19,247 bases of DNA from Pseudomonadota bacterium. Its GTDB lineage: Bacteria; Pseudomonadota; Alphaproteobacteria; Sphingomonadales; Sphingomonadaceae. The stretch covers positions 1-19,247 of the forward strand of contig JAEZHP010000172.1 in the NCBI GenBank assembly GCA_023416515.1, read 5' to 3'. Position 1 is the first letter of the stretch, and each line of letters opens with the position of its first letter. The notes under the pieces were generated by a model. It searched no databases. It was not told where the DNA came from and saw only the letters and a list, made by a program, of their open reading frames with translations. Position numbers and translations under genes: made by a program. This document shows positions 14,665 to 19,247 of this stretch, piece by piece.

Positions 14665-16424
14665 TCCGCAAGCTCGCTCTGGCCGTTGCACTCAGCACCC
14701 TCGCCACGCCGGCGGTCGCGGACGACCTCGACAACGTCACCCAGTCCCGCCGCGCCCGTGCGGCAACGGTGCCGCCGCAGCTGACCCCCGCCCAGCGCGA
14801 CGCCTACAGCGCCTTGTTCGCCGATCTCGCGGCTCAGAATTGGGCGGGAGCGCTGGGGCGTCTCGACACCCTTCCGGAAGGGCCGCTCCACAATGCCGCC
14901 CGGGCCATTCTCTACACCGCTCCCGGCTCGCCGCGGGTCGAGCTGGAGCCGTTGCTCGCTCTCGCGAACCGGGCGCCCGAGCTTCCCCAGTCCGCCGACC
15001 TGGCGCGCCTTGCCCAGCTTCGCGGAGCAACGCAGCCGCCCCAATTCGTGCCGCCCCAGCGGCTGATCGGCCAGCGCGGCCAGCCCCGCCGCCAGCGGCC
15101 ACGTCCCAACACCAGCGATGCGGTCGCGCGCGAGATCGAGCCTCTGATCCAGCCGCTGATCGTCAACGACCAGCCGGCGGCGGCCGAGGCGATCCTGCTG
15201 TCGCGCGGCGGCGAGCTGTCGATCGAGGCCCGAACCGAGTTCGAGCAGCGGATCGCCTGGTCCTATTATCTGGTCCGCCAGGACCGGGAGGCGCTTCGCC
15301 TCGCCCAGCAGGCGGGCCGCGGCACCGGCGACTGGGCGGTTCATGGCGAATGGGTCGCCGGGCTCGCCGCCTGGCGCCTGGGCGATTGCAGCGCCGAACA
15401 GAGCTTCCAGTCCGTCGCGCGCCGAACCGGGGATCCCGAGATGGCCGCTGCGGGCCATTATTGGGCATCGAGAACCGCGCTCCGCTGCGGCCATCCCGAG
15501 CGGGTCCAGCCGCATCTTCGCGCCGCCGCGGGCCAGGAGGAGACCTTCTACGGCCTGCTCGCCGAGAGCGCGCTCGGCCTTCGCCGGGTGTCGGGAGGCG
15601 AAGCCGACGTGCTGACTCCGTCCGAATGGGCGTCGATCGCGAACCGGCCCAACGTCCGAACCGCGGTCGCTCTTGCCGAGATCGGCCAGACCGAGTTCGC
15701 CGACACCTTCCTTCGCCACCAGGCGCGGATCGGCGACCCGCGCGAGCATGAAGCGCTGACCCACCTCGCCGCGCGCCTCAACATGACCGGCACCCAGATG
15801 TTTCTCGCGCACAACCTTCCCCAGGGCGTGCGAATCGGCCGGCACGACCGCTATCCGGCACCCGACATCGCTCCGCGCGGCGGCTGGCAGGTCGACCAGG
15901 CGCTCGCTTACGCTCATGCGCTCCAGGAATCGGGCTTCCGGGAGAATGCGGTGAGCGGCGCCGGCGCGCGCGGGCTGATGCAGGTGCGGCCGGGCACCGC
16001 CGGCGACCTCGTCCGCTGGGGCCGAGCCAATGCCGATCCGGGCCGGCTCAGCGATCCCGCGACCAACGTCGCCTTCGGCCAGGCCTATATGCAATATCTG
16101 CGCGACCAGAGCGGCACCGACGGTCTGCTTCCGCGCGTGATCGCCGCCTATAATGCGGGACCGGCGCCGGTCGCGCGCTGGACCGCGGAGAGCCGCGGCG
16201 ACGGCGATCCACTGCTCTACATCGAGTCGGTGCCCTATTGGGAGACTCGCGGCTACATCCCGATCGTTCTTCGCAACTACTGGATCTACGAGGAACGTCC
16301 GGCCGACCAATCGTCGAGCCGCCGGGCCCTTGCGCAGGGCCTGTGGCCGCGCTTCCCCGGAACTTCGGGACCGGAAGCGGTTCGGCTCAACCCGCCCGCA
16401 CGGATCGCCGAGGGCAGCGACTGA
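14661..16424 (+). CDS. Soluble lytic murein transglycosylase (SLT domain)
   Basis: This 587-residue periplasmic enzyme cleaves the MurNAc-GlcNAc bond of peptidoglycan to give 1,6-anhydro-MurNAc ends. A signal peptide covers residues 1-20 (MIRKLALAV to AVA-DD). Residues about 35-390 are helical and Ala/Leu-rich, like the superhelical U and L domains of Slt70. The catalytic SLT domain (about 405-560) has E423 in AHALQESGF, followed by SGAGARGLMQVRPGTAGDL, AAYNAGPAPVARW and VPYWETRGYIPIVLRNYW, all standard family 1A blocks. The last about 30 residues are low in conservation. Translation is coupled to the glycosylase-like gene by an ATGA overlap. It converges on the M28 peptidase gene with only 6 nt between stops and no visible terminator. 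Confidence 0.94.
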   Translation: MIRKLALAVALSTLATPAVADDLDNVTQSRRARAATVPPQLTPAQRDAYSALFADLAAQNWAGALGRLDTLPEGPLHNAARAILYTAPGSPRVELEPLLALANRAPELPQSADLARLAQLRGATQPPQFVPPQRLIGQRGQPRRQRPRPNTSDAVAREIEPLIQPLIVNDQPAAAEAILLSRGGELSIEARTEFEQRIAWSYYLVRQDREALRLAQQAGRGTGDWAVHGEWVAGLAAWRLGDCSAEQSFQSVARRTGDPEMAAAGHYWASRTALRCGHPERVQPHLRAAAGQEETFYGLLAESALGLRRVSGGEADVLTPSEWASIANRPNVRTAVALAEIGQTEFADTFLRHQARIGDPREHEALTHLAARLNMTGTQMFLAHNLPQGVRIGRHDRYPAPDIAPRGGWQVDQALAYAHALQESGFRENAVSGAGARGLMQVRPGTAGDLVRWGRANADPGRLSDPATNVAFGQAYMQYLRDQSGTDGLLPRVIAAYNAGPAPVARWTAESRGDGDPLLYIESVPYWETRGYIPIVLRNYWIYEERPADQSSSRRALAQGLWPRFPGTSGPEAVRLNPPARIAEGSD

Positions 16425-16430
16425 TCTCCT

Positions 16431-18002
16431 CTACCGGGCGGTGGCTGCGAACGGGCTGCCGGCATTCCACCGCGGCCGGCCCGGCGCATTCGCGATTCGC
16501 ATCGCGAGCGCGGCGATGAAGTCGTGGAGGCGGATCTCGTCGTCGCGGACGATCGGGGTCGACATGTCGTCCGACGGCGCATGGTAGCGGTTGGCCCTGA
16601 ACGCCCGCTCGAGCTCCGCCTCGGGCGTGCTGGCGGCGAAGCCGAACTTGAACGCGACCGCAGGAATGCCCTGCTCGATGAAGCCGTACTGGTCCGAGCG
16701 AATGAACGAATTGCGGTTCGGGAACGGGTCGGGCGCGAGCGGCAGGCCCATCGAAGCGCCGACGGCCTGCGCGTCGGCGCCGATGCTGCTCTCCTCGGCA
16801 CCAAGCACGGTCACGCTTCGAAGCGGGAAGAGCGGAAGCGCCATGTCGTAGTTGAGGTTGGCGACGATGGAGTTGCGAGCGACGGTCGGGCGCCGCGCGA
16901 AATAACGCGATCCGAGCAGGCCTTTCTCCTCGGCGGTCACGAACACGAACAGGATCGATCGCCTGGGCCGCTGGCGGCGAAGCTCGGTCGCGATGTCGAT
17001 CAGAGCGGCGACCCCGGCGGCGTTGTCGAGGGCGCCATTGTAGATCGAGTCACCATCGACCGGACGGCCGATGCCGAGGCCGTCGAGATGCGCGGTCATG
17101 ACGATATGCTCGTCGGCCAGCGCTGGATCGCTGCCGGGGAGCCTGGCGACGACATTAGGCGATGACACGGTTCGGCTGGTCGCGGCGAGTCGCCCGCTGA
17201 GGCGGGTCGCCAGCGGGAAGCTGCGCAACGGCTGTGAAGCGTCGGCATCGGCGGCGACCTGCGCGAAGGTCCGCGGGGAGCCCGCGAACAGTCGCTCCGC
17301 CTCGGCCGCGTTCCAGCTCAGCGAAACGAAGGGCGGTTCGTCGCGAATTCCGGAATCGGCGAACAGCATTCCCGGCTGGGCGGCGTTGCGGACCGTCGAT
17401 TCCCAGGGCGACTCGCTCTGGCCTGGCGTGGTGAGCGAGATCGCGCCGACCGCGCCGCGCTGAGCGAGCCAGGTGTTGCGCTGGGCGCGGGCATGCGCCT
17501 TGAGCGTGCCCGAGACTTCGGCCGGCCCGCCGCTGACGAAGACCGCGATCTTGCCGCGAAGGTCGACACCCGCGAAGTCGTCATGGCCGGCGGACGGCAT
17601 GTGGAGGCCGTAGCCGACGAAGACGAGCGGAGCGTCGAACGATGCCGGCAGTTCATAGCGCGGGCTGATCACCGCGGTGCCCGGAGTGGCGACCGGGGTC
17701 CCCGACAGGCTGAGGCTCGAAGCCGAATAATCGGTGCGCTGCTCGGTGAAGGCGATCGGCTGGAGATAGAAGTTGGTGCCGGCCGGGCGGAGACCCAGGT
17801 GGCGCATCTCGTTCGCGACATAGGCTGCGGCGCGTTCGTGGCCGGGAGTGCCGGCGGCGCGGCCCTCCATCGAGTCGCTGGCGAGCGCCTCGACATGCGC
17901 CTGCCAGCGCGCTGCCCGGTCGGCCGGGGACGCAATCGGAACGGTCGACAGGGTCGGTGCGCAGGCGGCGAGAGCGAAGGCGAGCAACCAGGCGGAACGC
18001 AT
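16431..18002 (-). CDS. M28-family zinc aminopeptidase, lipoprotein
   Basis: This 523-residue secreted peptidase has a lipoprotein signal with lipobox L11-A-A-C14, so it should be anchored to the membrane by a diacylated Cys. The M28 (transferrin-receptor-like) co-catalytic zinc ligands are all visible: H305-x-D307 (TAHLDGLG), D326 (GALDNAAG), E358-E359 (TAEEKGLLGS), D386 (NYDMA) and H474 (RYHAPSDD). A protease-associated domain is inserted between about 120 and 270, as in many M28 aminopeptidases. It probably trims N-terminal residues from peptides outside the cytoplasm. The ATG at 18002 is preferred because GAGGAG lies 8 nt upstream and the lipobox follows directly. An open stretch reaching 18179 precedes it without protein-like features. 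The gene is divergent from the radical SAM gene across a 107-bp region. Confidence 0.93.
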   Translation of the reverse strand: MRSAWLLAFALAACAPTLSTVPIASPADRAARWQAHVEALASDSMEGRAAGTPGHERAAAYVANEMRHLGLRPAGTNFYLQPIAFTEQRTDYSASSLSLSGTPVATPGTAVISPRYELPASFDAPLVFVGYGLHMPSAGHDDFAGVDLRGKIAVFVSGGPAEVSGTLKAHARAQRNTWLAQRGAVGAISLTTPGQSESPWESTVRNAAQPGMLFADSGIRDEPPFVSLSWNAAEAERLFAGSPRTFAQVAADADASQPLRSFPLATRLSGRLAATSRTVSSPNVVARLPGSDPALADEHIVMTAHLDGLGIGRPVDGDSIYNGALDNAAGVAALIDIATELRRQRPRRSILFVFVTAEEKGLLGSRYFARRPTVARNSIVANLNYDMALPLFPLRSVTVLGAEESSIGADAQAVGASMGLPLAPDPFPNRNSFIRSDQYGFIEQGIPAVAFKFGFAASTPEAELERAFRANRYHAPSDDMSTPIVRDDEIRLHDFIAALAMRIANAPGRPRWNAGSPFAATAR

Positions 18003-18074
18003 AGATGAAACTCCTCGGCCCCCACCTGCAGACGCCAATGGCAAAGGCGCCGCGTGAGAGCAACATCTCGACTG

Positions 18075-18103
18075 TTGTTCTTGTTCTGTTCGCCTGCTAG
18101 GAT
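18075..18103 (+). promoter_or_regulatory. Putative promoter of the radical SAM gene
   Basis: TTGTTC (18075-18080), a 17-bp spacer and TAGGAT (18098-18103) form a plausible promoter starting transcription near the ATG at 18110. The AGGA inside the -10 region is also a fair Shine-Dalgarno (7 nt from the ATG) if transcription starts further upstream. CCTGC (18093-18097) and GCAGG (18105-18109) can pair around it. The promoter and ribosome-binding-site readings compete. Confidence 0.4.
18077..18091 (+). promoter_or_regulatory. LexA-type SOS box (GTTC-N7-GTTC)
   Basis: GTTC at 18077-18080 and GTTC at 18088-18091 are separated by exactly 7 bases, the direct-repeat operator known for LexA in alphaproteobacteria. 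A third GTTC sits between them at 18083-18086. The site overlaps the -35 and spacer of the predicted promoter and ends 18 bases before the ATG of the radical SAM gene. A bound repressor would therefore block transcription until DNA damage. It is 75 bp from the divergent M28 peptidase start and could affect that gene too. Confidence 0.6.
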
Positions 18104-18109
18104 GGCAGG

Positions 18110-19198
18110 ATGAGCGCTCGACTCTCACGCCCTGACCTGAGGCCCGGCCGGGGCGCGCCGGAGAATGTGACTCCGACACGGTTCAACCTCATGGCGCGCG
18201 AGGCGGACGGGGACTGGCTCGACAACCGCGAGACCCTCGACGACGGGCCGCCGCCGCTGCGCACCAGCGTGACGGTCGAGCAGCCGCGGACGATCATCGC
18301 GCGCAACCAGTCGCCGGACATCGGCTTCGACCGCTCGATCAACCCCTATCGCGGCTGCGAGCATGGCTGCATCTATTGCTTCGCTCGGCCGACTCACGCC
18401 TTCCACGACTTGTCGCCTGGCCTCGATTTCGAGACCAAGCTTTACGCCAAGCCGAACGCCGCGGCGCTGCTTCGCAACGAGCTCGCCAAGCCCGGCTATG
18501 TGTGCCGGCCGATGGCGCTCGGCACCAACACCGATCCCTATCAGCCGATCGAGGGCAAGTGGCGGATCACCCGCTCGGTGCTGGAGGTGCTCGCGGAGAC
18601 CCGCCACCCCTTCACCATCACCACCAAGTCGGACCGGGTGGTTCGCGACATCGACATCATCGCGCCGATGGCCAAGCAGCGGATGGCGAACGTCGCGCTG
18701 TCGGTGACGTCGCTGTCTCCGGAGATTTCGCGGACGCTGGAGCCGAGGGCTCCGGCGGCGCGCAAGCGGCTGGCAGCCGTTCGCAAGCTGGTCGAGGCGG
18801 GCGTGCCCTGCACCGTCGCGATCGCGCCGGTGGTCCCGCAGGTTACCGACCATGAGCTGGAGGCGATCGTTGAGGCCGCGGCCGAGGCGGGCGCGAGCGG
18901 CGTCTTCTATCTGCCTGTGCGCCTGCCCCACGAAGTCGCGCCGCTGTTCCGCGCCTGGCTCGACGAGCATTTCCCCGACCGCGCGCGCAAGGTGATGGCG
19001 ACGATCCAGTCGATGCGCGGCGGCAAGGACAACGACCCGAACTGGTTCAGCAGGATGCGAGGCCAGGGCGCCTGGGCCGACCTCTTGCGGACCCGCTTCG
19101 AGATCGCCGCCAAGAAGCACGGCTTCCCCAAGGACAAGCGACCCCTCCGAACCGACCTGTTCGAGCCACCCCAAGGCCCGCAGCTGAGGCTCTTGTAG
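18110..19198 (+). CDS. PA0069/Rv2578c-family radical SAM protein
   Basis: This 362-residue cytoplasmic protein is of the SplB-like radical SAM group annotated as PA0069 family. C83-x3-C87-x2-C90 (NPYRGCEHGCIYCFA) binds the [4Fe-4S] cluster that cleaves S-adenosylmethionine. Family blocks follow: RPTHAFHDLSPGLDFETK, ALGTNTDPYQPIEG and TITTKSDRVVRDID. A late VFYLPVRLPHEVAPLF region completes the barrel. Its reaction is not established. The family is distantly related to spore photoproduct lyase, a DNA repair enzyme, and the LexA-type box upstream fits a DNA-damage role. The ATG at 18110 is the first in frame and gives the usual N terminus. An ATG at 18102 is out of frame. The gene is complete, ending 49 bases before the window edge. 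Confidence 0.92.
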   Translation: MSARLSRPDLRPGRGAPENVTPTRFNLMAREADGDWLDNRETLDDGPPPLRTSVTVEQPRTIIARNQSPDIGFDRSINPYRGCEHGCIYCFARPTHAFHDLSPGLDFETKLYAKPNAAALLRNELAKPGYVCRPMALGTNTDPYQPIEGKWRITRSVLEVLAETRHPFTITTKSDRVVRDIDIIAPMAKQRMANVALSVTSLSPEISRTLEPRAPAARKRLAAVRKLVEAGVPCTVAIAPVVPQVTDHELEAIVEAAAEAGASGVFYLPVRLPHEVAPLFRAWLDEHFPDRARKVMATIQSMRGGKDNDPNWFSRMRGQGAWADLLRTRFEIAAKKHGFPKDKRPLRTDLFEPPQGPQLRLL

Positions 19199-19214
19199 AG
19201 GTCACACACCCCCC

Positions 19215-19247
19215 GCTCGTCCTGAGCGAAGTCGAAGGGCGCTTGCA
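19215..19247. repeat. REP-like palindrome, cut by window end
   Basis: CGTCCT (19218-19223) and AGGGCG (19236-19241) pair with one G-T wobble around GAGCGAAGTCGA. A smaller nested GCTC/GAGC pair is also visible. The core CTGAGCGAAGTCGAAG is one I associate with dispersed intergenic palindromes of sphingomonads. It follows the radical SAM stop by about 20 bases and may act as a 3' hairpin. Confidence 0.6.

Noticed and set aside
14589..16310. Minus-strand open frame of about 573 codons opposite the lytic transglycosylase
   Set aside because: The opposite strand encodes a complete SLT enzyme with its catalytic Glu. The shadow has low-complexity composition.
18003..18179. N-terminal extension of the M28 peptidase
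   Set aside because: The extension crosses the divergent promoter and LexA-type box. The lipoprotein signal begins at 18002 with its own ribosome-binding site.
1..19247. CRISPR arrays, tRNA genes, insertion sequences, prophage or defence islands
   Set aside because: I looked for regular repeats, cloverleaf-like segments, transposase motifs and composition shifts, and saw none beyond the short palindromes listed.

Overview
The window is a gene-dense, GC-rich chromosomal segment. It most likely comes from a sphingomonad-type alphaproteobacterium (Sphingomonadales). The reasons are the protein families present, the gene style (GTG and TTG starts, ATGA overlaps), a GTTC-N7-GTTC SOS box of the alphaproteobacterial type, and two kinds of small palindromic intergenic repeat that I associate with sphingomonad genomes. 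The genus call rests on familiarity, not on a database search. I see no tRNA, rRNA, CRISPR array, prophage, transposase or toxin-antitoxin module. No stretch longer than about 190 bases lacks a gene.

Layout. Bases 24-1492 (minus) hold two overlapping genes for small exported proteins of unknown function. Bases 1605-2222 (plus) hold a putative 2OG-Fe(II) oxygenase of the TIGR02466 type, whose stop codon is interlocked with that of a convergent vanadium-haloperoxidase-like protein (2219-3496, minus). A Nu-type glutathione S-transferase (3536-4243, minus) lies just upstream of the latter. A paired palindromic repeat (4339-4423) separates it from a large exported HExxHxxGxxH metalloprotease (4430-6844, minus). 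The GTPase YchF (6928-8028, plus; TTG start) is divergent from the metalloprotease. It converges on a serine beta-lactamase-like hydrolase (8057-9646, minus) across a shared hairpin.

Bases 13796-8057 on the minus strand look like one transcription unit: electron-transfer flavoprotein:ubiquinone oxidoreductase (ETF-QO), an exported TPR protein overlapping it by 29 nt, IspE of the MEP isoprenoid pathway overlapping the TPR gene by 1 nt, then the serine hydrolase 55 bp downstream. Divergent from ETF-QO is a plus-strand pair joined by an ATGA overlap: a uracil-DNA-glycosylase-like protein with eroded catalytic motifs (13909-14664) and a soluble lytic transglycosylase (14661-16424). The pair converges, with a 6-nt gap, on an M28-family lipoprotein peptidase (16431-18002, minus). 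Divergent from that peptidase is a radical SAM protein of the PA0069/Rv2578c type (18110-19198, plus), with a LexA-type box over its predicted promoter. A truncated palindromic repeat ends the window.

This is mostly ordinary housekeeping and cell-envelope content, and I do not see a multi-gene novel system. The points most worth following up are the SOS-box-controlled radical SAM gene, the degenerate uracil-DNA-glycosylase-like protein coupled to a lytic transglycosylase, two promoters whose geometry suggests leaderless mRNAs, and a palindromic element read in frame inside ispE.
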